This document shows positions 12,067 to 23,419 of a stretch of DNA of 64,000 nucleotides, one piece after another (the stretch's first letter is position 1; each line of letters begins with the position of its first letter). The stretch spans positions 79,949,001 to 80,013,000 of the forward strand of contig CM060831.1 in assembly GCA_030762175.1 (NCBI GenBank), read 5' to 3'. The notes beneath the pieces are model-generated. The model saw only the letters and a program-made list of their open reading frames with translations, did not search any database and was not told the DNA's origin. The stretch comes from Metallyticus violacea. Taxonomy: Eukaryota > Arthropoda > Insecta > Mantodea > Metallyticidae. Both the position numbers and the translations under genes were made by a program.

Positions 12067-14170
12067 GAGCAATAAACACCAAAAATAGGTAAATACATCA
12101 CGTTTTTTCTTGTGAATAACTTCTGAAAAAAATTCATGCTGCTTATATTGTGTGACCACCAGTATCTTAAAGTGCAAATACCTGTGTTCCATTTTAATTT
12201 TAATTTTTGGTTTCGTAAATTTCCTCCGTGACTTGTAATGTACTTTCTTTCTTTATAAAATTTATTGAACCCTATTGACATTCTCTCCAAGTTATGTCGG
12301 TTACGCCTGATTCTATTTTCCACCCTATTCGACCCTGATATAAGTGCGGCTTACGTTTTTGTGTGATCTGTCCAATGTGGGGCGATTCTGTATTAAATAT
12401 CTTGAAACGTTTTGATTAGAGGATCTTGGCACTTGGTTATCACTTTCTTGGGTCCTCTGATTCCTTTCCTGTGAACTCCTCCTATAGTTTGCATGTCCTG
12501 AAGATGTTCTCGCGTTCCTCTCCGGTGGTTGCCATGCTCTAGCTCTTCCTGGGACTTGTCTTGTCCACTGTAAAATGGGTATGTCCGTGGCCATTAGGCG
12601 TACCTCTGATTGTCATTTCTCCGTCATTCTTTCTGGAATTTTTCATGTCCTCATTAAGATTGATATGGATGTGACCTTTGTACATACCTCTGGTTGTCGT
12701 TCCTCCATCACAATGTCCTCACGAAGTTAACTTGGGGTTTACTTGGCTCATTATTGTGTCAGTTTTTCTCCTGGATGCTGCCTCCATCTCGTAATAATTT
12801 ATACTTCCTCTTTGTAACGGACAATTCTCATCCTTATTCTGGTATTTAACTTCTTGTCGTTGATAATCTTTGCGTTGATTTTTTTGTAAGTCAAAGGCTG
12901 CTAGTAATTCTATCACGTCCGCGAAATTATAAGGCTTTGCAACAATTAAATGATCACGGATATTCTCAGGGAAGTGATTTGTGATAAGTGATATAAATTC
13001 ACGCTCAGACAAATGCGGTTTAAGTAACTTACATTTTACCTAAGGACAAGAAATAATCAACCATGTTTATCCCTAACATGGGATCGTATTTATTATTTTA
13101 GAGGTCCATTCTATTAAAATTTTGTTGTGAAACGCTCCAATAACAAGCTAAGCAAAGAATCTTAAAAATGATTGTACAAGGTACAATCGGACAAAGTTAA
13201 CCTATACCAGTTTGCGGTTTGTCCTTTCAAATTTCTACAAACAAATATCATTTTCATGTCATCTGGAACTTGTTTTATTCTGAAACAATCTTCAATTTCC
13301 TGTATAAATATTTTGTGATTGTCTACGCGTTCTTCGCAAAAATTAGGTGTGTCAATCTCGCTTACGAGTTGATCTTGCCATGACATATATTGGTACCCAT
13401 AAGGAAGAAATGGTGGCATATTTGTTATCAGAATCATGTCTTTCATTTACATACAACATCGGTATAGACATATTAGCATTAAACACGTTATCCACAATAT
13501 ACGCTCAACGGAGATTCCTCAGTCTCCGCTGTGTTACCTGGACATATTTGTCTCTCGACATTTTCCATATGATTACTTTTTATATTAGTGTTACTATTTC
13601 TAATCTCAATTCTGAGATTTTCTTATCAAGTTGTTCGGGATTTTTATCTAACACTTGTACTATCAATTTAACGGATCTTATTTCCTGATTGATATGTTCT
13701 TCCATATCTGAGCGTTTACATGTAACGGTAGCACTTAAATCTTCTTTGACCTTTTCTAACTATGCTACTATCTGTTCAAAATCTTTTTTAATTTCATTTA
13801 TATCTTCTCTTATTTGACTAACTTCACCTTCCCATTGGTTATGGTCCTCCATTAATTTTGTAGAAAGATCGGACTATACCTTGTTTATTCCTTCTAACTT
13901 CTGCTCTAATCTATCACTTAAAATGTTTTCCAACTTTGCTAATCTACCGTCTAATTTCTCGTCCAGCTTCTTACTTACTTCCTCACTTGCCTTTTCTAGA
14001 TGAGTAATTCAAATCCTGATGTAATTCCTCAATAGATTCGTCTAATTTATGATACAACTGAATACTAGATTTATCTAACTTCAAATGTAATTCTACACTA
14101 GATTTTTCGAAGTTCTGACGCAATTTTCCCCTTGATTTATTCATCTGTAACTGCATCATTTCTAGCATTT
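12067..14170 (-). pseudogene. Gypsy gag-like region
   Basis: Minus-strand frames at 13162-13446 (LKGQTANWYRLTLSD), 12719-13012 (FISLITNHFPENIRDHL, ELLAAFD) and 12325-12594 read together as a retroelement capsid-type gag broken by frameshifts. Farther upstream (13983-14168) a Lys/Glu/Leu/Gln-rich repeat of LHLKLDKSSIQLYHKL type suggests a coiled-coil N-terminal part. No intact CCHC knuckle was found. Assignment rests on position and the LKG.A..WY motif. Confidence 0.65.
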
Positions 14171-14583
14171 TATTCGTTTATCTTGACTATTTGTTTTCTC
14201 TAATTGTTCCGTTTTCCCTTAGAATTCTCTTGGGCTTTCTCTATTGTCTTAGGTACCATCTCCCTGTTCGTTGATCTCTCTACATCTGACGTCCTAGAAG
14301 CTGTTCCTTTAATCTTAATATGTCTATATCTTCTACATAGCTTTTGTAGTCGCATGTCTTCCTTCCAACGATAGTGCTATTCCTCTTGTCGACGTCGTCC
14401 TTCTTTCAGTAATGCTTTGATGTATCTGTTCCCAGCTTATATCCTCTGCTTTTCCACGCTGTCTACTTCGTAGATTGTCCAGTACTCATCGGTGTCGAAT
14501 AGTCTTCTGTAGGTTCTCTCCAACCTTCTTTTTCCAACTTCGATTCGCCCATATGCTGGGCGACTTATTTTATTTATTTTTTA

Positions 14584-14933
14584 TGGATTATTTAATGATG
14601 ACGCCTTACATTGAAGTTGGGTGCCAAATTTGAATTGGTATCTAGGTTTGTCGTCGTAACTGTACTTCCCAATTATCACCACAATGAGCACGGCTAGCTC
14701 AGTTCGCTATTATAGCTGGATTTTTCAGATGGATTCTTTCGGGGTGAAAGGAATTTAATTTAAGTATATCGAAATCATACCGGAAAGCAAACTAAGAAAT
14801 GTATTTATTATTGTCTTGTCATTAACACACAACTGCACAATTGTTTGATAAAATGAATTCTGCAAATATTATTAGATGTAGACTGAACACGAGCCAGGCA
14901 TGACGGAATTTATATTTCTCTTCCAACAAATGC
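14584..14933 (-). repeat. Right (5') LTR of the gypsy element
   Basis: Uninterrupted copy of the LTR, from TGGATTATTTAATGATGACG to CAACAAATGC. The final A of the expected TG..CA end is missing where mariner sequence begins at 14934. Confidence 0.85.
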
Positions 14934-15527
14934 TGCCACACGAGCCAAGACCGAAAAAAGCGCGCCAAGTTCGGTCGATTGTGAAGGTTTTGCTTACAGT
15001 TTTCTTCGATTGCAGCGGTGTGGTGTATCGTGAGTTCTTGCCACAGGGTAGAACGGTCAATAAGGAATATTACCTGCAAATTATGAGCAATTTGCGCGAA
15101 GCAATCCGCCAGAAACGCCCGGATTTGTGGAAGAACAAAAATTGGCTTTTGCACCATGATAATGGGCCTGCTCACACATCGTTGCTTGTGCGCGAATTTT
15201 TGGGCAAAAACAACACACTTATGATGCCGCAGCTACCGTACTCCCCAGACCTGGCCTCCTGTGACTTTTTGTTCCCAAAACTGAAGAGGCCCATGAAAGG
15301 ACGACGCTACGCCACGATTGAGGAGATAAAGACGGCATTGAAAGAGGAGCTTGACAAGGTCACAAAAAACGATTTTTTTTAAAGTGCTTGAGGATTGGAA
15401 AAAACGTTGGCACAAATGTATATCTGGTGGGGATTACTTTGAAGGGGACAAAATAGATATTCATGAATAAATAAATACTTTTTGAAAAAACACAAAATTC
15501 GCGATACTTTTTGAACAGATCTCGCAA
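14934..15527 (+). mobile_element. mariner, 3' half, against the gypsy LTR
   Basis: Encodes the C-terminal half of a mariner transposase: PRPKKARQVRS, GVVYREFLPQG, HHDNGPAH and YSPDLASCDF, with 34 residues between the last two catalytic Asps. The frame shifts at a T-run (15372-15379), after which KVLEDWKKRWHKC and GGDYFEG complete the C-terminus. A 3' terminal repeat probably lies at 15490-15527 (GATACTTTTTGAACAGATCTCG). The N-terminal half is absent; the element is cut exactly at the LTR edge. Confidence 0.88.
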
Positions 15528-15694
15528 TTCGAATGTGCTACATTTTTGATACTCAGTTAATGAATTCAAGGTTAACTTTTCCTGTTTTCTTTAAGTGTCA
15601 CAAACGCTTTATTAATTAATGTGAAATTTGCAATAACGAAAGTAAAAATTTAAAGAACTATCAGAGTTTTTAAAAAATGTATATATTTTTTAAA

Positions 15695-15768
15695 AGTGTT
15701 TAATGCTCATTTTAACTATTGAGGCACCACAGACAGTGACCACTGATGATACACGAGATGAAATGGCA
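15695..15768 (-). repeat. SINE-B 3'-end fragment
   Basis: GTGTTTAATGCTCATTTTAACTATTGAGGCACCACAG.. followed by CACTGATGATACACGAGATG matches the start of the 47405 copy base for base except for scattered changes. Confidence 0.75.
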
Positions 15769-16002
15769 CCCATGGTATTGGGTTATGGCAATAAATTTGG
15801 GGAGAGGGAGGTTGTGGAGTAACAAAATTGAATAGACTTCTCCTAAAGCGATGCATAAAATGCATATACCATCTAAAAAGTAGAGAATTCTGAAAATTAG
15901 CACTTAAGAACAATAGCATCCTTACAGTCATTCTATATATGCATATAAACTGGTAAAATTAGTAAAAAGGAAATCATCGTCTATAAATATTTTTTTTTTT
16001 TT
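15769..16002. other. Spacer, nothing recognised
   Basis: AT-rich; ends in a T-run (15992-16002) that is the tail of the following SINE. Confidence 0.4.
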
Positions 16003-16255
16003 GATTGATTTATTTGCGGACGCTCTTTAACATCTCAGGTCATCAGCGTCCCATTCAATTCAGGGCGTGAAACGGCCGACAAATTTTGCTCAGAGACCTC
16101 TCTTTCAGGCTTGAGGTTCTTTTTCGTGCCGTAAATGAACGACACGGGACCCATGGCTTTACTTCCCTTCCGAAGGAAGCCATACTTACGCCCGAAAAAA
16201 TCCATCGGTCGTGGCAGGGTTCGAACCCGCGAACCCAAGATCGCGGGTTCGAATA
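16003..16255 (-). repeat. SINE-A copy with rearranged head
   Basis: Read on the minus strand it has the hairpin tail, body and part of the tRNA-like head. The B box GGGTTCGAACCC occurs and a second GCGGGTTCGAA lies 20 bp further on, a local duplication; the A box is lost. Confidence 0.85.
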
Positions 16256-17087
16256 TATATATGAGACCTATTCTTCATAACAAAGTGCCAGTTTAAATTA
16301 AAAATTCAAATAAATCTTTTAATAAAGTCTTAAAAAAATTATTTAATTGATAAATGCCCTCACAAGTTAGAAGTTTAAAGGAACTGCTTGTTAATCATAT
16401 TGTTATACATGTTGGTCATAGGAAATTTCTAGAATTACTGAAAGAAGTATTGCAAATAAATTGTATTTTAATCTCTTAATGCGCATATATATGATAGTTT
16501 TAAATTATTTTGCCAATGCTCAATAATTATACTAACAACTCTACCAGCAATAAATCAATTCAAATTCCATGAATTGTGGAACTGCGTATCATAAACTCCA
16601 AAACCACAATTTCAATGAATGACATTGGAAAAAATAACATAAATTTTGTACAAACAAATAATTATATTTTATAGCACTATAGTTTGCTCTTATTCATTTT
16701 TCCTTTTGAAATTAATCATTGGCAAGTAAATACATATATTACAATGTACAATTCTTTTAATTAGTGTTTTATACAATAATTCTGCATTATTCCTAATATA
16801 TATATAATGTAAGCTAATAAAGAATATAAATAGCGAAAATACCTTTAGTTTAACTTCTACTTAATATACACACTGCATAAGATATTTGGATTAATTTATG
16901 ACATAAGGTAAAAATGTGTTTATTCTAAGAAAAGTATGAATCAATACAACACCTAAAAATATCATAATGTTTAGGTTTTATATAGGTGTATTTTCAATTT
17001 CTATGCATATGAATTATCATAATGAGTATATTTATTGAAATTTATGTAGTTTTAAAATTCTGTTGGAACCAACGCAGTAAAGCCAGA
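16256..17087. other. AT-rich spacer, nothing recognised
   Basis: No coding similarity or clear repeat structure. Confidence 0.4.
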
Positions 17088-17312
17088 TAAAATATAAATG
17101 ATTATCCAATACTGTCATCTCATACACTCTTAGTACTTCACTTACTTTTAAAATATGGTGGAACCAGTTTCGAACTGAATCCTCTCTATCCTTGATCAAC
17201 TTGATGACTACTTGAGTTGGATGAGGATGGAGTAATTCACTTACTTATGTTAAAAGTAAGTGAAGTACTTGAGTGTATGAGACGACAGTATTGGATAATC
17301 ATTTATATTTTA
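17088..17312. repeat. 225-bp inverted repeat (MITE-like hairpin)
   Basis: Left arm 17088-17151 (TAAAATATAAATGATTATCC ...) is the near-perfect reverse complement of right arm 17250-17312, with about 98 bp between. Arms are about 64 bp and differ at only a few positions. No target duplication was identified. Perhaps a non-autonomous DNA transposon or snap-back duplication, downstream of the zinc-finger gene. Confidence 0.88.
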
Positions 17313-17476
17313 TGTAGTTTGTCGATATTTAATAGTAACTTATTAGATTTTAACCATCTCTGCCAGATTTTAATCTTGATATGCCAGAATAAATATCTTG
17401 TCAATATATTTTCTACAATGTACAAAGTTATGAAACTTTCTACATTAACAATTCTAAAAAGTTTTTACTAATTAAA

Positions 17477-17482
17477 TTTATT
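17477..17482 (-). terminator. Candidate polyadenylation signal of the zinc-finger gene
   Basis: AATAAA on the minus strand, about 145 nt past the stop codon of the zinc-finger exon. No other evidence. Confidence 0.4.
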
Positions 17483-17626
17483 CCTACTAAATTTTCATAT
17501 TCAATCCTCATTAATAAACAACTGTTTACTTATGAGATGAGGGACAATACTCAGACAATACTTGTATCAGTACATTACTTATGGGTGAAAAGATGTTTTC
17601 AAGAGTACATGATTGCATAAATCCTT

Positions 17627-18461
17627 TTACAACACTTCACATTTATGTGGCCTCTTAACTTCATGAATCAAAAGATGTCTTCTTAAATTAGACGTCTCAG
17701 TAAAGCTCTTCCTACAAATTTCACATTTATGTGGCTTCTTACCCTCATGAACCAAAAGATGACTCCTTAAATGAGATTTCTGGGTAAAGCTCTTCCCACA
17801 AACTTCACATTTATGTGGTTTCTTACCCTCATGAATCAAAAGATGACTCCTTAAATTAGCTATCCAGGTAAAGCTCTTCTCACAAACTTTACATTTATGT
17901 GGTTTCTTACTCTCATGAATCAAAAGATGTTCCCTTAAATGAGAAGTGTGGATAAAGCTCTTCCCACAAACTTCACATTTATGTGGTTTCTTACCCTCAT
18001 GCATCAAAAGATGACTGCTTAAAGTAGATTTCTGGGTAAAGCTCTTCCCACACACTTCACATTTATGTGGTTTCTTACCCTCATGAATCAAAAGATGTTT
18101 CCTTAAATTAGATTTCTGGGTAAAGCTCTTCCCACAAACTTGACATTTATGTGGTTTCTTACCCTCATGAATCAAAAGATGTGCCTTTAAAGTACATGTC
18201 TGGCTAAAGCTCTTTCCACAAACATCACATTTATGTGCCTTCCTATGGTTTTGTAAGAGACCTTTATTTATCATTTTATTTTTTTGATGTTGATGAATTG
18301 ATGTGTGGCTTTTTACAGATGAAGTTTTGGTATAAGTGTTATCATATAATTTACAAGAAAACATGTGCTTCATTGTGTTCCCTTTATAATCCTGTTTAAC
18401 TTCAACAAAAGAAGTTCTGGATGAGTTTTTCAAACATATGGACCAATCTTCCTCATTTGGC
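17627..18461 (-). CDS. C2H2 zinc-finger protein, last exon (seven fingers)
   Basis: Third and last coding exon of a 344-residue nuclear protein predicted to bind DNA. The acceptor AAATTTCAG|G lies at 18462-18470 and the phase joins exactly to exon 2 (GG|G). Seven fingers of the form CxxCGKSF..L..HLLIHE start at residue 145 and recur every 28 residues. A degenerate finger precedes them (residues 101-123, second Cys replaced by Tyr), and the protein stops inside what would be an eighth finger (PHKCEVL). Linkers are HEGKKPHKC instead of the usual TGEKP. Exons 1 and 2 supply an acidic N-terminus with no KRAB, ZAD or BTB domain recognised. Target and function are unknown. Confidence 0.9.
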
Positions 18462-19361
18462 CTGAAATTTGAAGAACATAATGACAAAAGAGAGGAAATG
18501 TTTTTATTGTGAACATAAAAATCAAAACATTCATTTTAGATCCATTATGGGAAATGCTAAACTACAGACTTATAAAAACATTTATTCACATTAAATACCA
18601 ATTATTCTCTGCTACTGATGCTCACTCATGATTTTTGTAAGACTTATTCTAATGAACCCAAGCCTGAAATTCAGTGCTTTTGATCAATGTAGAATACAAC
18701 TCAAGAATTTTAAACATTCTTAGCTCAGTGTCATAGAGAATTAAATTTTCATGCTATTCTACACACATACTAAGAAAAGTATTATTAGTGCCCCTCAGTA
18801 TTTACTTTCAACCATAATTAAGATTGCCAACCACTCCTTATACTCAGTTTTCTATATTTCAAAGGATAAAAAAAATATACTTTATAGTATATATGAAACT
18901 TAAAAGGAAGGGCAGACTACTACTTCCTTTAACATTTGCAAGTGCTATGTGTAACTAAATTCAAACGGTTCATATCAGGTGCCAGAACACATCTTTGACA
19001 TAATCCTAATAAGTCAATGATGATATTTCATACAGAAATCCTACCATTTTGTCAAAAGTAACAAAGAGTAAATTGCTCCTAGAACAATGATGTTCAACTT
19101 ATTCAGAGCTGTACACTGCTGTTATTCTGAGATTGCTAGTTCCAAAAAAGTTTGTGCTTACAACCACCAAACAAATTTGGCAGAATGCAGAACCTCTTTC
19201 AGTATGAGGCTTAATGAACTCAACACTCCCCCTCCTTAAATCAATCAGTTGACTTGTGGGCACTTTACATCAGTGGAAGATATCAAGTGTAGGGATTTCA
19301 TTAAGAGTAGAAAGCTTAATAGTGAAGAAATACAAGTTTCTACTAATTCCTAGTTTACTGC
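18462..19361 (-). other. Zinc-finger gene intron 2, first part
   Basis: AT-rich intron without recognised elements. Confidence 0.5.
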
Positions 19362-19612
19362 CACAGGTGGCCGAGGTCATTAAGGCGTGGATTCGTGAGC
19401 GAGAGGTCTGGGGTTGGAGTCCAGACAGGACCGTCCTCCCTAATTGAGGTTTTTTCCAAATTTTCCTCAGTCCTCATAACTGGCAAATGCTGGGGAGGAA
19501 CTTAGGCCTAGAACGTTTCCTTCCTTAAAAAATTCTTTCCCAATTTATCATTTCATGTATCACCAGTGTTCACCGCCTGTGGTGCCATAGTAGTAAAAAC
19601 GGTCATTAAACA
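19362..19612 (+). repeat. SINE-B copy, near full length
   Basis: tRNA-like head GGTGGCCGAGGTCATTAAGGC (A box) and a B-box region GGTTGGAGTCC, then GACAGGACCGTCCTCCCT, a T-rich stretch, and an end in ACCAGTGTTCACCGCCTGTGG.. and an A-run. The head resembles class II (Ser/Leu) tRNA. Confidence 0.85.
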
Positions 19613-20579
19613 TTATTAAAAAAAAAATCCTAGTTTGCCAGAAACAACAGCTAAAATTCCATCTAACAATGCATTAAAAATTACATAAATAGCAATTTGT
19701 GAAAATCTAATTTTTCCAAAAGAGGACACTGGATTGCTAGTTTGATTATGAATAAATGGAAATGATTTAGTATAAGAAATTGTTGTAGTATATAGGACAG
19801 AGTGAAAATGTGCCTTTCTAATGCAATTGGAGATGAGCTTCAGAAATTTTCTATTTGATCTACCATGCCATCAGTTTTGTTTTACTCCAGAGTCAGCAAG
19901 GTCAACAAGTAAGCAGGTTGCTCATAGGAAAAAGCCCTAGCCGAGGGGGAAAGCATCACTGATTGCATGGTATTTCAATAATTTGGTGATTTTATATATA
20001 TTAAGACTCTTGGCTGGTTTAGAGATTATATTAATTAAATTTCATTATCGTTATTTTGGTCCTGTTTACCAACAAAGGAAACCATTTTTCACAATGAACT
20101 AAATGATAGGTTCTTTCTCTGGCATGCCAGTTCACTATTATAGACCATTCCTCAAATACTTCATAATTTTGTAAAGCTTATTTATTTTATTTTTTATTAT
20201 TACTATTGGAGAAATCCACTAAGAGTGTACACAATCAATAAAAGTTTATAAACTACTATACAAATGTTAACTGCAACTGTTAAAAAACTTTTTGCTTTCA
20301 TAATTCACAGCAGGTTGCTGTTTTGTTATCATCACCATCATCATCATCATCAAAGTTAGTGCATTTCATAACTGTGAATACTTGCAGTTAATATTGTGGT
20401 CTCAAGTAGTACATGTCTTCAAATCTGTTTCGAGGGTGAGGAAATCTAGATTTTTAATAGTTATCATCAGCTTTTCAAGATTTACATTCCATTATATATA
20501 ATTTTCATTATGATGATAAATCATATTTATTATACAATGGGAGAACCAGTCAAAACACCTCATTCTTTGTTTTGCCAGC

Positions 20580-20610
<31 letters not shown>

Positions 20611-20819
20611 GAGTTAAGTTCTTCCAGTATCTTAAATACTGTATTGTAAGAATGTACACAATAAAATAGTGATGATTTCAGGAATAAAGAGCACTATGGC
20701 AATATTTATTTCAAAACAAATATCTTTACCTAGGAATATACAAACCAGGGAAGAGCACGTGCCAATAATTAATAAAATAAATGCCCCAATCTAGAATTTG
20801 GGTAATTATTGCCAAAAAA
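19613..20819 (-). other. Zinc-finger gene intron 2: simple repeats only
   Basis: Contains an ATC-type microsatellite (20327-20351) and an A-run of about 28 (20581-20608); otherwise nothing recognised. Confidence 0.5.
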
Positions 20820-22260
20820 ATTTGAACTATGGAACAATTTGAAAGCAGAATCATTGCCAATTCTTATCAACTAGTGGAAAAAATTAACAATGCAGTGATT
20901 TTGCCAGATGATTCACTTGTCCCTTTTGTTGTTACATCTTTGTTCATTAGTCGTCTAAAACAAAGACTGCTCCTTAAACTACAGAAATGGCTTAAAAGTA
21001 CATATTGGTAAATGAAATTAAGGATTACACCATTCTCACAAAATTGTGCATAGACCAAAACTTCTTCACATTTAATGGAAAAATTTACCATCAAAACCCT
21101 GGCTTGGCACCATTCCTAGCAAATTTATTTAGGAGTAAAGCAAAAGCACTTATTCCCAAGGCATTTCCATTTACCTTTAAAATATGGTTTTGCTATGTGG
21201 ATGACATATTTGCAATAGTAAAAAATAAATAAAAAAAATATGACTATATAAAAAATATAAATATAAATATAAAAAATATAAAAAATTATTGAATCTAAAA
21301 GACCAAAAATTTAAGTTTACTATAGAAATTGAAGAGGAAGGATGTTTGTCCTTTTTGGACCTTAAAATCTACAGAAGAAATAACATACAGTATATATAGG
21401 GAATCCACACATACAGAGAGATTTTAAGTTTACTATAGAAAATGGACAGGAAGGATGTTTGTTTTTTTGGACCTTAAAAGCCACAGAAGAAACAACATAA
21501 TTTTATTTGGTATATATAGGAAATTCACGATACAGATAATCACAAAAGGAATAATAGCTTCAACCCTAAACCACACAACATGCCATTATAAACAGCTTTG
21601 CTCATAGATTAGTGAGCAACAAGGAAGAATATACAGCGGAATACCACTAGACTATCAATACTGCTTTTAACAATGGAGGCCACCATTAGTTTGTAAATAA
21701 GAATGTCAGACATTTCAAAAGCCTTAAAAACATCACCATTCTCACCATGATAAAGGAAATAAGATTTAAAAATTCATATACCATCCATTAGCAAATAGGC
21801 TATTCATGAAACTTTTTAAAAAAATTTGATATTGTGTTGGCTGCACAAAATAAATTAAACATGAGGAACCTTTAGAACAGAGCTATAAAGGATGTTACTC
21901 CATCAACAAAAAGGCAGGAATGTATCAGATTATTTGTTTGAATTATAATCAGATACATACAAGCAGAACAATAAGAAATTTGGAGACAGATGAAAGAACA
22001 CTTTAGAAATGTAAGATATAAACAGGTGGATACATCAGCAGTTACAAATCATTTTTGGATATACAATCATGATATCACAAAAGAAACCAAACCATCGAAA
22101 GCTAACAATAATTCTTAGGAATTAGCAATTTGAGAAAAGATTTACATTTTAAAGAATAAGCATCTAGTTATGAATTCTGATATTCCACCCAAGATTTGAG
22201 TTGAAATTGAGAATACTTCTATAAAAAGATAACCTCAGAGATCTCCAGTGTATTCATTAG
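20820..22260 (+). mobile_element. Penelope-like element remnant (RT plus GIY-YIG endonuclease)
   Basis: A degenerate reverse transcriptase reads LPDDSLVPFVVTSLF, then FTFNGKIYHQNPGLAPFLANLF and CYVDDIFAIV (21005-21232), the arrangement of Penelope-like rather than LINE RTs. Downstream, KFTIEIEEEG.LSFLDLKIY can be read. Near 21915-22075 there are broken pieces of a GIY-YIG nuclease (GMYQIIC.., RTIRNLET, EHFRNV in another frame, SAVTNHFWIYNHDI). Many stops and frameshifts; inactive. It lies in intron 2 of the zinc-finger gene in the opposite orientation. Confidence 0.78.
21302..21535 (+). repeat. Tandem duplication inside the Penelope-like remnant
   Basis: AATTTAAGTTTACTATAGAAA..GGAAGGATGTTTGT..TTTTTGGACCTTAAAA..CACAGAAGAAA occurs at 21308 and again at 21424, about 116 bp apart. 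It duplicates the segment encoding the FTIE..FLDLK block. Confidence 0.8.
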
Positions 22261-23001
22261 GGTAAACCTGCAGTTGTGGTCAGATATGGCAACAGAAGAG
22301 CATTAGCACAGTAAATTGAAGATTGCAATTCAAGTATCATTACTGACCTCAAAAAATGTTCTTTCTTCCAAACCTTAGACTGACACATTTAAAATATATA
22401 CATAATATACACAATATCAGTCATTATTCCTATTTGATTTCAGAAATATGAGATTTCCATTTAACTAATGGCAAGAGCTTTCAACTATACCGAAGCAAAA
22501 AACTGGCTGTAATACAACTTATGATGGTAAAACTAAACTTTACATGGAGATCAAATGAAAATACAGATTGTCACTATATAAAATGCATGTAGACAATTTT
22601 TATGTATTAAGTAGCTACATTATATTTCCAATTTACATGCAGATATACTTACAAATATTATTCTTTCACAAGTTCTCCTACCTTCTTCAAAACAATATCA
22701 AAACCTAATATTTTATATCAAATTTCTCCTACTAATACATCTATAAAATATATTTAATTTTAACAATTTCATCAAATTAACTACTGGGTCCTCGTCTTCG
22801 GTTCATCAGCAGTTTCCCACTGGAATATCTAGAAGACTTGGACTCAACAAAGAAAAATAACTTATATCTACAATAAATTTCTTATGTTTTTTGATATCTG
22901 CAAATTTCCTATATCTCAACTTAGGTCATCCATATCTTAACACCTGGTTACATTTCAATTGAAAATGAATGTAAGAATCCACACAGTGAAACTATCATAA
23001 T
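22261..23001 (-). other. Zinc-finger gene intron 2, nothing recognised
   Basis: AT-rich. The 12-mer ACCTGGTTACAT at about 22944 recurs at 23411, just outside the inverted repeat. Confidence 0.4.
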
Positions 23002-23410
23002 CTTGTTGAATTAAAAGTAAAACTTCTAAAATCATGTCAATATATTAAACTCTCCTGACGTTTCAAATTAAAACTTTTTTTTATTAAATAGTAAGTTGGG
23101 ACTACTTTCGTGAGTCACTTGCTCACACTGTCAACCAACTGACGACTAACGTATCTCTTCAAGTAGGATGTATACTTGGCTGTGTGCACTCTGGTGGTCT
23201 GTTGATGAACCTGTACAATATATGAGCGCACACAGCTAAGCATACATCCTACTTGAAGAGATCCGTTAGTCGTCAATTAGTTGACAATGTGAGCAAGTGG
23301 CTCATGAAACTAGTCCTAACTTACTTTTTAATAAAAAGTTTTAATGTGAATCATCAAGAGAGTTTAATATATTGACATAATTTTAGAAGTTTTACTTTTA
23401 ATTCAACAAG
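23002..23410. repeat. 409-bp long inverted repeat
   Basis: The left arm runs from CTTGTTGAATTAAAAG at 23002 to GGCTGTGTGC at 23188. Its reverse complement runs from GCGCACACAGC at 23226 to ATTCAACAAG at 23410. Arms are about 185 bp with scattered mismatches and small gaps; the spacer is about 37 bp. An RNA from either strand would form a long hairpin. It directly precedes mariner coding debris. Confidence 0.9.
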
Positions 23411-23419
23411 ACCTGGTTA

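Larger units (their letters stand above)
6654..14933 (-). mobile_element. Ty3/gypsy LTR retrotransposon, degenerate
   Basis: Two direct repeats of about 350 bp (left copy 6654-7319 including an inserted SINE, right copy 14584-14933) bracket minus-strand gag-like, reverse transcriptase, RNase H and integrase remnants in the gypsy order gag-RT-RNaseH-IN. The left repeat starts TG and ends CA on the plus strand. The copies differ by scattered substitutions (roughly a tenth of sites by eye), so this is an old insertion. All coding parts carry stops and frameshifts. No target duplication is visible; the right LTR abuts a mariner half. Later arrivals inside it are a full SINE in the left LTR, a 45-bp SINE tail at 8876 and a SINE at 11762. 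A degenerate Lys-tRNA-like primer site (GCCCAGCATATGGGC) lies just inside the right LTR. Confidence 0.9.

Noticed and set aside
14555..14575. Primer-binding site next to the right LTR
   Set aside because: Resembles a Lys-tRNA site only loosely and is about 20 bp from the LTR; mentioned in the element entry but not listed as a feature.
17627..18461. Regularly spaced 84-bp repeats resembling an array
   Set aside because: They encode zinc fingers in frame with conserved Cys/His; not CRISPR, and the DNA is eukaryotic.
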